From Canna indica (taxonomy: Eukaryota; Streptophyta; Magnoliopsida; Zingiberales; Cannaceae), in NCBI GenBank assembly GCA_034359265.1, contig CP136898.1, positions 43,051,501-43,115,500 on the forward strand: 64,000 nt of DNA, read 5' to 3'. The position numbers were made by a program, and so were the translations under genes. How positions within the stretch are numbered: position 1 is the first letter of the stretch; the number at the start of each line of letters is the position of its first letter. Positions 47,071-58,479 of the stretch are shown one piece after another. The notes below the pieces were generated by a model. The model ran no database searches, was not told the origin of the DNA, and saw nothing but the letters and a program-made list of their open reading frames with translations.

Positions 47071-48834
47071 TCTAGTAGTGTTTCTTCATGAAAACATTAA
47101 TTTCATATTTGTTATCATCAAAACCGAGATTAAGACCAAGGTTAAAAACCTTAGGCCAACAATCTCCCCCTTTTTGATGATGACAAACAACGTTAAGAAA
47201 ATATTTTCAATAAAGCATTAAGGAAGTCTATCATGGGATTTCTCTCCCTAATCATGCATATCATATCTATAAAAATAAACTCTCTCTATCTATATGCATG
47301 GTTTTCCTCTATTTTCTTTCCTTTTACTTATATTTTTCTCCCCCTTTTAACATCAATCAAAAAAGGGCAAGAAAAGTCAATCAAAAGGTTAAAGTTGAAA
47401 CTCTAAAAGATTTTTCAAAACTGCGAAAGTCTCAACTCAAGGGATGAAAACCAAACATTGAATAAGAGACTAAGTTATACATGATATCATGAAATGATAA
47501 ATGAAATTAAAAACCAAGGATCATGTAGAAATTTAAATATCGATATTTTCAAGTATTAGTCAAAGAGTCAAAAATCACTATAGAAATGATTTTTCTCATC
47601 AAATGAGTAGAACAATACCATACGTGAATTCAAAATATCATACTTCAAGTCTCATTTGAAAATCTAATAAAAATTCAAAGTATCAAAAAAATGAGCAATT
47701 TGAGAAGAGTGATACTTTAGTGGCATTTTCATAAATAAGTGAATCTTTCATGATATTTCCAGATTTCATTCAAACTTTCAAAATACCAAGATATGATCAT
47801 GTAAAGCATGTATATTAAGTTTGAAGTGAATCTAATGTCATTTGATCAAAATATGAACTTAGCATGATTTCATTCAAAGTAGGCATGAAAATATGAAAAT
47901 GACTAAGTATCAAATTTTGCTATCTACTCATGTTTTCTCAAACTTAGGCACATAGACATCTAACATGAGTGAATCTAAGTATGTCAATCAAGTTTGGGCT
48001 TAAAATGAAATTTCTAAGTCACTTTGTTGACTTAGGTCAAAGGGATACTTCAAGTATACATAAATCAAACTCTTAAATCACTATTAAATCATATTCTTGA
48101 TGAAACATTTTGAAACTTTTATCGGAGAAACTAAATTTTGCAAGGAATCTAGAGATTCAAAAATTAGTAAAAAATAACTTCATTTTTCAACCTATCTTGA
48201 TTTCAGCTAAAAACTCATTTTTCAAGTTATCGCTCAAGTTATCAAAACCTTTTTTAGAAATGATTTTAATGAAACAATAGTGAGAGCGATATTAGAAATG
48301 AAATCAAAATAGTATATACAAAGTTTCATTTGAAGTTTTTAACGAAAAATCAAAGTATTAGAAAGATTGATATTTCAAGAGAATGATACTTTGCATTTTT
48401 GAAATTCAACTTCAAAATTCCACTAAAAATCAAATTCTAAATGAAAACTTCTAAAATTTTTACTTCAGAAAATAGATTTTTCAATGAAGATGCAGTTTCA
48501 AGAATCATCTCAAAACCAATTTTCTACATTTTGCTAAAATTCATTGAGTATACTATTTCAAAATTAAAATTTCAATTTTCATGTTCAGTTATTATCAATG
48601 AGTTTGCCATATCATTAGACATCAGAAAAAATTGAAATTTTGAGTAAATATTCATAAGCCAATCAAGATTCCACATATTCAATAATCACCAAAAATTGAT
48701 TTGTGTACTGTTTTCTAAAAATGCTTGAGAGAAAAGGTATATCAAATTACTACAATCAAGCTTATCGTCCTAGCAATGACCAAATATCATTTCATCATTT
48801 TACTCATGAATTTCAAAATCCAAGTACATAGAAA

Positions 48835-49270
48835 CCTGACATGAGTAAATCTAAACATGTTTCTCAAGTATGGATAGAAAATGAGATCTCTAAGTCAAAA
48901 TGTTGACTTAGGTCAAATTTGTTTGAATGAGATTTTTATGAAACCACTTCTATACCATTTTATCTATATTTTCATGATTTTTCAATTCAAAATGCATAGA
49001 AACGTGTCATATGCATACCTAAACATGTTTGTGAAGTTTGGACTTAAAATGAAATGTCCAAGTCGATTTGTTGACTTAGGTCAAACCTTTCCAAGTTTAA
49101 GTCCCTTAAAGTGATCTAGTTATCACCTTGTACACATGAATTTTCAAGTTTAAATATCTAGAATCATGTGATATGTGTATCTAAGCATGTTCACCAACTA
49201 TTAACTCAAAATGAGGTCTCTAATTTGAATTTTAACCTAGAGCAAGTTTCATTCAATCAAGATATTATGA
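48835..49270. repeat. Diverged repeats of about 160 bp with GTTGACTTAGGTCAA
   Basis: CATGAGT...CTAA.CATGTT...AAATGA...GTTGACTTAGGTCAA modules recur near 48838, 49008 and 49160 (the last weak), plus one outlying copy near 47958-48040. The 15-bp core occurs at 48026, 48902 and 49070. TTGACTTAGGTCAA is close to its own inverse. Non-coding; reason for its repetition unknown. Confidence 0.6.
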
Positions 49271-50109
49271 AATTGCCTAAGTTATCAAACTTTTATCTAC
49301 TCATGAAATTTCAAATATTTATCATGCATAATCAATTATGAGCATAGAGAAATCATTCAAGCATAGTTATTGAGGTAATTAAACTATACTTTAATAAAAG
49401 TCAAGATCATACCTCATTTGAGAAAAAAATTGCCAAACTTGTCAACTCTCATTTCAATTTCAATCTATTAGCCTTTCATCATTTTTTTGATAACTTGCAA
49501 GCAACAACCATTAGTAGAATAATGGAAGTATGTGACTACTAGCAAGTTAATTAGTATACTAAATAGCAAGGGTTAAGTGCAAGATTTCATTCAAAAGTCT
49601 TAACCAAGCTATATAGTAAGGATTCATTTCAAAAAGAAGTATCATGATACCAAAATGAATCAACGAGATCTCAAAAATATGAAATTTGAAAGAATAAGAT
49701 CTCCAACCCTTCCTATTGGTTGAAAATCGAAATGACCACAATTAGCCTTGGCTTTAAAATTAAACCGATAGGTTGTATAGACCTATTATAGGTCACATAG
49801 GTCTCCGAAGAGACCGAAAATTTAAAATCAAAAATATTTTTGAAAGCATATCATGAGCGGGAAAAAATAATCAATCTAAGCAAGTATCTTGAACTCTAAC
49901 TATTAATGGATCAATTGAAGTAAAGAGATGATACCAAACCTTTTAGATGCCAATTTTCATTTCCATAGGCATCTAGGTGAAAACCTTGAAGTTGCAGCCA
50001 TGTAAGAGTCTTTCATTCAATTCTTGGCCAACTTCAACACATCACTTTCCCTTATCCTTGTGTGATAGCTCCCCCTACAAAAGAGCATGAAACTTTTGGT
50101 ACCCAAATA

Positions 50110-51055
50110 ACTTTGGGTCCTTGGGGGTTAGATGACCTAGGGGTCCAAAGTGTCCAAGCTACACTTGGATTTTTCTTGAATGCACAATCATAAATAGCAT
50201 GACCAAACATACCACAACAAAGCAATGTCTATTAAACTTCTTTACATTTTTGCTATGGACATGAAATTTATTATTAGAATGTTTGACATGTGAACTATGA
50301 TGAGCATGAGCATTCATAAAGGAAACATTTTTCTTTTGAGGTTTCCTAAGTGAGACATTTTGATTTTTAGAATTAAAAGAAGTATTAACTTTTCCACTCA
50401 AAACCAACATCTCATTTTTCAAATCATTTATAGATTTATGCAATGCATGCAATTGAGATTTCAATGTACCATTTTCAATTTTCAATTCTTCATTCTCAAT
50501 TTTGAAATCTTTTTTCAATTCATTGCTTTTAAGTTTCATTTTTGATTTCAAATTCTCATTTTCAAGTTTCAAGGCTCTAAGCTCAATTTCTAAATTATCA
50601 TGGCATGAATCAAAAGAGCAAGATTTCAATTTCTCATTTTCACTCTTCAACTCATGCAAATGACTAACAAGCTTTTGATTTACTTTCTTGATTTTTCTAT
50701 TTTCCTTATTTGATTTCATGAGCATGACATACATCTTCTTAGATTCTTCTAATAGCTCATCATAAGTCATACCTAAAGAATTAGAGCTACTATCATCATT
50801 TTCAAGATTTTCATCATGACTGGAGGTTGAATGTTTTACCTCATTATTAGCATCCATGTGGTAAGCTTTTGAAGTGACTTCATAATCATGGCAAGAGGGT
50901 GCTTCATTTGAATAAGATGGTGATGTGGAAGCATTTGACCTCTTCTTTGCATTATTCTTAATAGTAGGGCAATTCTTCTTCACATGCCCTTTTTCTTTAC
51001 ATGCATACATGGCAAATTACCTTTCTTTTTTGGCTCTTGGAGTTGCTTCTTTGAC
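50110..51055 (-). pseudogene. Copia gag fragment: zinc knuckle and coiled coil
   Basis: The open frame 51010-50159 reads YACKEKGHVKKNCP, the last three ligands of a CCHC knuckle; the first cysteine falls out of frame through a small deletion just upstream. A Ser/Asn-rich linker follows, then a long coiled coil (KVNQKLVSHLHELKSENEKL) typical of copia gag before protease. The gag core upstream of the knuckle is cut by the CACTA fragment at 51056. Downstream only a WVPK-type linker trace remains near 50100. In a working element this protein packages the RNA. Confidence 0.75.
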
Positions 51056-51731
51056 CACTACTAGAATTGTCATCAACACCGACGGCTCAAGCCGTAGATG
51101 AACCGTCGGTGACAACTATCACGGACGGCGTTAGCCGTGGCAAAATGCCATCACTGATATGCGCATCTCAAATAAGTTGCGACGGCCTATCCCAGCCGTC
51201 ACAAGTAATCATCAGCGACAACCACGGGTGCTGTCGCTGATTTAAATACATCAGTGACAGCGGTAGGTGGTTGTCACTGATACAAATACATCAGCCATGA
51301 TTTTGGGCTGTCGATGATACTATTAACAACCGTGATATTTGGTGTTGCACAGGACATCAACCATTTATGATAAGCTTTCAGCCACGGCTTAGTGACGGTT
51401 GACCGTGGGTAAGCCGTGGCTGAAGGTATATCCTGTAACTGAAAAAAATAAAATTTTTGTAAATTCCTGTATACAATGATATTTATAGATTACAATCTAT
51501 TTTCAATCACAAATTATAACCAAAAAATATCATACACATGCATTTGAAACCAAACATACAAGTTTTACATAAATATCATCAATCTAAGCCTCAAACTGGA
51601 GGCAAACAATTATCAAAATATCATATATATATAACCATAAGTTTATAAACAACTATTAGTATACAGACAAGTATCAAAATATAAATAAAATACAATAAAC
51701 CAAAATCTCACGGCGCAGTGGAGGAGGTGGA
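51056..51731. mobile_element. CACTA terminal fragment (CACTA-5 type end)
   Basis: Starts CACTACTAGAATTGTCATCA at 51056 and follows the left end of CACTA-4 and CACTA-5 in order (GATGAACCGTCGGTGACAAC, GATATTTGGTG, TATAATCCATC-type AT-rich block, then CAAAATCTCACGGC). It stops before any exon, at the copia LTR edge. Nothing resembling its other end is near, so it is a one-ended remnant. Confidence 0.8.
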
Positions 51732-52060
51732 TGTTGGTTGAAATGGCCACACTATAGTGGGGGTGAATAGTATGTTAACTAAACCTTATCACCTAAATTT
51801 GATTTTAAATGTTTCTTAGATTACTTAGGCAATTCACAATTGAATGACTAAATGCGGAAGCGATAAATGATAAAACAATTAATACAAACAAGATATCAAT
51901 GCTAACACAATGATTTATAGTGGTTCGGCCCCAATACCTACTCTACTACCTAAGCACCGTGCTTAGGATTTCATACCCAAATCCACTAAATTATGAGTAG
52001 CTTATAATTAGGGACTTTACACCATGCATAAACATGACTTTACACAATGATTTTATAGCA
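51732..52060 (-). repeat. Copia LTR fragment (copy D), probable 5' LTR
   Basis: TGTTGGTTGAAATGGCCACA on the plus strand is the inverse of the LTR 3' end (compare 8945-8966). It continues through ATTTATAGTGGTTCGGCCCC and CTAAGCACCGTGCTTAGGAT and fades near 52060. Orientation and place suit the 5' LTR of the element at 47162-51055, with its primer site replaced by the CACTA fragment. Confidence 0.7.
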
Positions 52061-52061
52061 A

Positions 52062-53765
52062 ACTTTCCCCCACGCCTGCTCTCCTTCGTGCCATGCCACC
52101 AAGCCGTACCTCACTGGTCGGGCTCTGCAAAACAATAATAAATAAACCGTGAGTTCACAAGGAACTCAGAGAGCGATTCTTTCGAACCTCCATTTAAAAC
52201 CTCATCAAATAACACATATAAGGAATTAAAAATAAGATCACACCACATAAGTTAATCAGTTTGCCAAGGTAGAAGAATGGATGAACCGGCCTCTCGGGCC
52301 CTTATCCATTTAAGTAGCTCGGCCCCTAATGGCCTCAATTATATATGGAATGTTTGATTCTTCCCTCTATGAAACCAGGCCGGTCGGCCTATTCACAACC
52401 AGCCCATAAGGACATCTCAACTATGAATTATCATGCATTAGATTCGTCGACTAGGATGGCCACTAGCCTCAGGAATCCTTTATCATGCCTTGTATCCATC
52501 GCCGAAATCAGGTTGTGTATATTTTCTCATGTTTTGCTTTTCGGGCATTGCCCATATCCGACCCTACGCCCTCGGGTCACCTAGGTGTAGAACCTAGCAA
52601 TTACACTTGTTTCTAAGTTGAATGTCACAACAAGGTACCAAGACCTTTCTCTCTAATGTTGTTAGAACGTACCGAATATAGATGAGTATGCGGTCTACTA
52701 TTAATAACACCACTTACCAAATATATCGTGAGCATAAATTTTCTTGTACAAGCCGAATTAAATAGGATAATTTCACTAAATTACCATACTCGTGAGAATA
52801 TAGATTTAAAATTTGCTATCAACTACTAAGATGAACAGTAATCATGTAATGCAAATGAACCCTAACACTAAGCATGGAAGTAGGGATTAAGACGACATAA
52901 CGTGAGATCCAACGTATCGATCTGAACAGTCCCCACTTTCCACCCCTCTCCAATGCTCGGCCGACTCAAGCAGGGTAATAACTTGCTCGGCCGAGTCCTC
53001 TAGGGATGGCAAACATGGTTGCGGCAACAATACAAGCATAAATCCAAATGTTTAAATCATATCAAACATAAGGCGATCCACGAGTCGCTAGACGAGCGAG
53101 AAAATTGGAGAAAATTTTGGCATGACCTTTCCCCTTTTTTCTCCACTCGGCCAGCCCTCAAAAACATGAAATAGATTCGATTTAAACATAAAATAGCAAG
53201 TATACATATCGATTAAGTTCTAACACGAGAAGACGCGTCGATCGACAAGAAAAACTCACGAAAAGAATTTGATTTCAAACTACTAGGGTCGGCTACCCGC
53301 CTCCCCTCATAAGCACTATAATCACTCACCTTGATTGGATCCCAAGGAAGCCTCGATGAAGACGAGTTTCGATCTCCTAGAGCGTCGACGTGAACTCAGC
53401 GCCGACAAGATCTCCCCTCTCTCCCTTTTCCCTCTTGCTTAGGCTGTGTGCGGTTCCAAGATGAGCCGCACAGCTCATGATGAGGGATTATATTCCCTCA
53501 TCCACTAATTACTCAATTGCCCCTCTTATGACTTAGCCTCTACTCGATTCGATCCCAATCCAATTCGGGCTTCGATTCTATCCGCACTCATGAGTCGAAC
53601 TCGACTTTAATAAGACATCTTATGCATAAAAGGAAATAACCATTGAGCTAATTTAAACTTCATATTTTCATGGGTCGAGTTATACCTTCTACTCGAGGCG
53701 ATTCCGCGGCTCGACCCGACTAACCCCTGATCTAGTGCACTGTACCAAAATAGTTTTTTATATTA
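52062..53765 (-). repeat. Tekay-like LTR fragment
   Basis: CCTCACTGGTCGGGCTCTGC at 52110 is the inverse of the GCAGAGCC block of LTR1. The TGACA end is missing on the left. On the right, TCGAGTTATACCTTCTACTC and GCGGCTCGACCCGACTAAC match the opening part of the LTR. No perfect LTR start is seen; the sequence passes into gag near 53765. Confidence 0.65.
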
Positions 53766-55055
53766 GGAAATTTTCCCTTTGACAGCTGAACTCTTTGGCC
53801 ACCTCTGTATAGGCAATCCTTCCTAAAGTGTCCCACCTGCCCACATCTGAAACACGCATCTATGCGGCCATAACAAGCTCCCCAGTGTTTCCGGTTACAA
53901 CGACCACACTGCGGCATGTCCGACCCCCTAACTCTGCCTGTCTCACAGCCCCTGACCCTGAGCCTCCACAGCCTCGGCTACTGCTGTGCCCACGGCTCTG
54001 CTGGTGGTCTGTGGTGGTCACAGTTCCATCCGAATGCCACGACCGACCTCCTGACCCTTGAGACTAAAACTTTTTCTTGGGCGGCCCATCTTTCCTCTCG
54101 AATGACACCAGTGCTTCCTTCCAGAGGGCCTCATCCACTACCCGTGCAAATGTGGAGTCCTTGGTGTAATGGATAAGCCTGCCTATCTGAGGTCTCAGAC
54201 CCTCCACGAACCTTTCACCCCAGCGGTCTCGGTAGCCACTAGAGTTGGGTGGTACCTAGAGAGCCGGGTGAACTCCATCTCATACTCAGTTACTGTCATA
54301 CCTTTAGACTGGCATAGCAGCTCAAAATCTCGTGCCCGCTTATCACGGATACTCATAGGCAAATACTGCTCCTCAACAGCTGTCTTAAATTCTTCCTAGG
54401 TGAGAGGTGGTGCGTGTACTGCCCTACAGCCCCTCCAGGTATGCAGCCAATATTTGGCAGGTCCCCTTAGCTGCAGGCCGACCATGCGCGCCACCACCTC
54501 TGAGGAACATCCCAGCTCTATACACAGCTCATGACAGTCCTCCAAAAACTCGGTGACTTCCACTTGTTAATCTATACCGGTGAATACTGGCGGCCTGAAC
54601 TTGATGAAATCGGCGTATGTAGGTGCTCTTAGGTCATTGACCTAGGGTGCTACCTGCTCAGCCACCTCCGATACCACAGGGGTTGCGGGTACCGGCTAGG
54701 GTGGTTGTTGCTGTTGTTGCACCTGTTGTCTCAACTCCAGCTCCCTGCGGAGCATTTCCGTTAGTTGAGCTACCTATGCCTGAAGTCGCACAACTGCTGA
54801 ATCCTAGCCCTCTACCTCAGAATGCTCTCTGTCACGGCCCCGACCATGACCTCGGACTCGGCCCCGGCGTGTGGTGGAATTGCAACTACTACCACTCAGA
54901 GCAGCTACCTATGCCTGAAGTCGCACAACTGTTGAATCCTGGCCCTCTACCTCAGAATGCTCTCTGTCATAGCCCCGACCCCGACCTCGGCCTTGGCCCT
55001 GGCGTTCGGTGGAATTGCTACTACTACCAATCAGAGCAGCATTTCGAGCCTCCAT
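53766..55055 (-). pseudogene. Tekay-like gag with double zinc finger
   Basis: From ATG 55055 (MEARNAALIGSSSNSTERQG) through a retrotransposon-gag domain (FIKFRPPVFTGID, AKYWLHTWRG, EYEMEFTRLSRYHP) to CGRCNRKHWGACYG and CFRCGQVGHFRKDC near 53900-53800, the zinc fingers of gypsy gag. In-frame stops occur, for instance near 54570 and 54400. Gag would coat the RNA genome. Protease and the rest of pol should follow but the LTR comes at once, so pol has been deleted. Confidence 0.8.
54768..55037. repeat. 135-bp direct duplication in gag N-terminus
   Basis: AGCTACCTATGCCTGAAGTC begins at 54768 and again at 54903. The copies match closely across 135 bp, exactly 45 codons, so the frame is kept. On the minus strand it doubles an Arg/Gly-rich segment (GQGRGRGRGYDRE) and a DSTVVRLQA segment. 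Confidence 0.85.
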
Positions 55056-55081
55056 CGAACTAGCATAAAATACACATAATG

Positions 55082-56058
55082 AAAATGATATTTTACTCAT
55101 GCAAATTTATGTTGATGATGTAATATTTGGTGCTACTAATGAATTGCTTTGTGAGTGGTTTGCAAAGTGCATGCAAGAAGAGTTTGAGATGAGCATGATG
55201 GGAGAACTTTCCTTCATGGTTGGCCTGTAAATCAAGCAAACCAACAAAGGAATCTTCATAAATCAAACTAAATACACAAAGGAGCTCATCAAAAGGTTTG
55301 GAATGAATGAAGCCAAGATAGCTTCTACACCAATGAGCAAATCCATCATGCTTGACAAAGATTAAGATGGTGTCAAAGTAGATGAAAAACGTTATCGAGG
55401 TATGATTGGTAGTTTCTCTATTTAACTGCAAGTAGACCCGATATTATGTTTAGTGTTTGTACATGTGCTAGGTTTCAATCTTGTCCTAGAATGTCTCACT
55501 TAAAATTGGTCAAACACATATTGATATATTTGAAGGGCACGATTGACTTAGGATTATGGTATCCATGTAATCCATCTTTTGATTTAATTGGTTTTTTTCG
55601 GATGCCGACTTTGCCGGGTGTAAATTAGAACAAAAAAGCACTAGTGGGTGTTGTCAATTCCTAGGGATGAGTCTTGTTTCTTAGTTTTCAAAGAAATAAA
55701 ACTCGGTTCACTTTTAACTACCGAAGCAGAATACATTACTGTGGCTAGTTGTTGTGCACAAGTCCTTTGGATGAAACAAACTCTTTTAGATTATGGACTT
55801 AAGTATTCATGTATACCTATACATTGTGATAACACTAGTGCAAGAAATTTAATAAAAAATCCAGTTTTACACTCTAGGATCAAGCATATTGATCTAAGGC
55901 ACCATTTTCTTAGGGATAATGTAGCTAAGGGAAATATATCCGTGGAATTCGTATCCACCGACAAATAACTTGCGGATATATTTACAAAACCCTTAAGTGA
56001 AGAAATCTTTACAAACTTAAGAATGCAATTAAGAATTTGTGCTTTTCCTAGTGGTTAA
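55082..56058 (+). pseudogene. Copia reverse transcriptase/RNase H relic
   Basis: Contains the RT active-site motif YVDDVIFG (55105-55130), MMGELSFMVGL, RYRGMIGS, then the RNase H end with LTTEAEYITVASCCAQ, MKQTLLDYG, HCDNTSARNL and RIKHIDLRHHFLRDNV, ending LADIFTKPLSEE. Small frameshifts lie near 55415 and 55605 and stops near 55230, 55365 and 55965; the last (STDK, stop, LADIFTK) would be CAA in the family. The integrase and N-terminal RT are missing on the left. Confidence 0.86.
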
Positions 56059-56499
56059 AAATATTCAAAATATACATGTCTTTTGAAAAATTGCATTTCA
56101 TATGGTATCATCACACCTATGTATTGTCTTGTAATGGGACTTTGCGACTTATCAATGTTTTCCTTCTATAGGCTTACATTGATAGGAAGGACTATAGTGG
56201 TAGATGATACTCGATTTTTTGGGTTTTTTTGTTTTAATGATGGAACTCATTAATAGTACCTTAGTTCTTGCCCTTTTTGATTGATGTCAAAAGGGGGAGA
56301 AAAAGTAAGGTTACATTTATTTTATGATGTATATAGATAGGGGGAGTTACAAGCATAATATCCATATTGATAGGGGGAGCATATGCTAAGTTGCGAACTA
56401 AGTTGCGCATGCCTTAACTCAAACTCATAAATGATACTTAGAGTCTTCTTTTATATAAAAAATTCATGTTATGTTTGTCATCATCAAAAAGGGGGAGAT

Positions 56500-57588
56500 T
56501 GTTGGCCCAAGGGTTCCCTTTTGGCTTTGATCTCTATTTTGATGATAACAAACATGTATTTAATATGTGTGAAGTTTTGAGTTCATGTTCAGGTTACGAT
56601 ACGCATGCAAACTTCGCTCGGAGAATCACAAAATCATCAAAAAGGGCCCGGATGTAGATTAAGTAGAACTCATAAAATTATCAAATAGATTCTATGTAAT
56701 ATACCCCTAGGATCTCATCGCAAGCCTATGTGTAAACTTATCCAAGTCAAAACTTGGTAATGAAACTCATAAAAAAGGCGTGTAACAAAACAAATGTATA
56801 AAATATCTTCAGCCGAGGTTCAGTCGACCGATCGGTCGATCGAACAAGGCAGAAAAATGCCAGTAGCCACTTTGGTCGATCGAGCAAGGCCAAAAACTGG
56901 CAGTGGTTAATTTGGTCGACCGGACAACAGAGGAATTAATCGCGATCAATTTGGTCGACCATTCGATCGACCGAACATGGCTGTAGAAGGGCAGAACGCC
57001 AACGGTCGTTGGGTGGTCGATCGACGATTTCTCTCAAGCGCTCATCTTCCGTGGACTCCGGCTTCTATTCGACCTCATTATCTTGTGGAGTTTGAGGCAT
57101 TGAAAGCTTGGAAAAGAGCTCTTAGTTATGGTTTAATCTTTAGCTCTTTTCATTGTAATTTTACTTGTTACTTGAACTTGTTCTTCATTGATTAGCTTGC
57201 TAGGTGTGCAAGTGTAAACACTTAGGGTTTACTTTATAGAATTGTGTTTTGCCTAGGTGAATAGGGTTTGAGGAGTTCTCAAAGGGTTGAGAACCGAGTT
57301 TTTGGTTGTATTCAAAGGGAAAAACAAAGTCTATAAAGGATTTGGTTAGAAATCGTTGGTGTGGAGCCAAGGTAGTGGAGTAGGCGGTTGGCCGAACGAC
57401 TATAATCTTGTGTTTGCATTGTCTTGTGTGATTGCTTATAATTGTGTTTCATACTTGCTAACGAACATTATTTAGTTGCACTTACTTTCGATTGAAGTTG
57501 GAATTGATTTAAAAGAAACTGAAGTAGAAGAAAAAAGTCACCCAACACTATTCAACCCCCCCTTTCTAGTGTGGGTTTTCACTCAACA
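56500..57588 (+). repeat. Copia LTR (copy E), PPT before and PBS after
   Basis: TGTTGGCCCAAGGG at 56500 to TTTTCACTCAACA at 57588. It holds the GGTCGACCGA/TCGATCGA cluster at 56820-57020. A purine tract adjoins on the left and TTGGTATCAGAGC on the right. A 3' LTR should not be followed by a primer site, so this one LTR served two joined copies. Confidence 0.88.
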
Positions 57589-57589
57589 A

Positions 57590-57602
57590 TTGGTATCAGA
57601 GC
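57590..57602 (+). promoter_or_regulatory. tRNA-Met primer-binding site
   Basis: TTGGTATCAGAGC, a perfect 13-base fit to the family primer site, one base after the LTR end. It would prime reverse transcription of an element running rightwards, but no gag or pol of that element follows. Confidence 0.85.
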
Positions 57603-58479
57603 AAGGTCGTAGGATTAGGTTTAACCATCTTCCCTACAATTCGGGAAAACGACGAACATTGAAAGCCAAAACTGAAAATTTCGGAAATAAGTTTTCACCA
57701 ACAAAAATCCGGCCAACCTAGGCTGGCAAGCAACTAACGGGCTGGTCCTAAGCCACTCACCTCAATTGAAACTCCCATCAAATCCTAAGCAATGAATCCG
57801 ACGAGCAACAATCTCTTGCGTCGAATCTCATTCTCCAAAATTCCGCGCCTTCCTCCTCCTTGGGTACCCCGAAAAAAAACCGTCCAAATCAGATCTCTAC
57901 CGTTCATATTAAGAAATAATGAGTCTCGAACATGCTCACCAAAAATAAGTCCGATCAGATCCATGATAGTTTCCTGATCGCTCGATTGGATGTTATAAGT
58001 TGTTGTAGGAATCTGCTAAAGAAAATCAGGAATAAGGCTTCAATTTTTTCGTCACAATCACAGATCCCGCTGTCAAAAATTTAATGTCCACCGATCAGAA
58101 TCCAAAACATGAAGTCTACTACTTATTGACCAAGTTTCGACAAGATCAAACCACGAATGCCCTTCCGATCGTGATGTTTGATGAGGTGTGTCGCTGTAGG
58201 AACTACCTGCCGAGAATACTCTTCATCCCTCTCCTTGGGATGCGTGCAAGTGAGTTATCTTCCCTCCTTTTTTTTTCTTTTTTTTTATTAATCACTTAAT
58301 GCAAAATGACCTCCCTTCCCCTTACTCGAGTCCACGAGTCATTCAAGTCGGCAATAATGATCCATGCAAGGTTTTCAGAGTAGGAAAGATGAAAAATCAA
58401 GTTTTTCGATAGTTTAATGATGATCCTAGCTAATGTTTTCCATCTTCCTATTATGCCCCTCTTAGGGTCAGCCCCTGCT
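57603..58479. other. Unassigned stretch between two copia relics
   Basis: The first tens of bases are probably the copia leader. The rest has only short ORFs without known domains and T-runs near 58270. Some of it may be the untranslated part or LTR of the minus-strand element at 58480, but no LTR pair is seen. Confidence 0.35.

Larger units (their letters stand above)
39809..47080 (-). mobile_element. Full-length CACTA transposon, CACTA-5
   Basis: Ends CACTACTAGAATTGTCATTG and, inverted, CACTACTAGAATATTGGC, with a perfect 3-bp duplication TTT (39806-39808, 47081-47083). 7272 bp. Subterminal words at both ends are of the CGACGGC/GCCGTGGCT kind. TNP2 (right) and TNPA (left) read minus. Second CACTA family of the window; shares its left terminus with CACTA-4 and with the fragment at 51056. 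Both genes are broken. Confidence 0.92.
38656..47161 (-). repeat. Copia 3' LTR (copy C), split by CACTA-5
   Basis: Pieces 38656-39808 and 47081-47161 form one minus-strand LTR of about 1.23 kb. It starts TGTTGGCCTAAGG at 47161, directly beside the purine-rich tract of the element to its right. The far end is missing roughly 150-200 bp, lost where CACTA-4 abuts. Words such as AAGCACCCCTGCTTAGGATT match LTR A near 5890. CACTA-5 entered 81 bp from the LTR start. Confidence 0.82.
47162..51055 (-). mobile_element. Internal region of a pol-less copia element (SIRE-like)
   Basis: Begins with the polypurine tract of LTR C (ATCTCCCCCTTTTTGATGAT on plus). The 3' untranslated part (47162-47430) contains the same TTGATTGATGTNAAAAGGGG segment found at 56278 in the plus-strand copia. 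About 2.7 kb of AT-rich non-coding sequence follows, then a gag-like coding part at 50110-51055. No protease, integrase or reverse transcriptase lies between. The SIRE/Maximus label rests on the purine tract and LTR start style and is inference. Confidence 0.7.
55070..57588 (+). mobile_element. 3' part of a plus-strand copia element (copy E)
   Basis: RT and RNase H coding relic, 3' untranslated part, purine tract AAAAAGGGGGAGAT (56486-56499), then a 1089-bp LTR. Its left part was cut where the Tekay-like gag lies (about 55060). It is the same family as the solo LTRs A-F. Confidence 0.85.
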
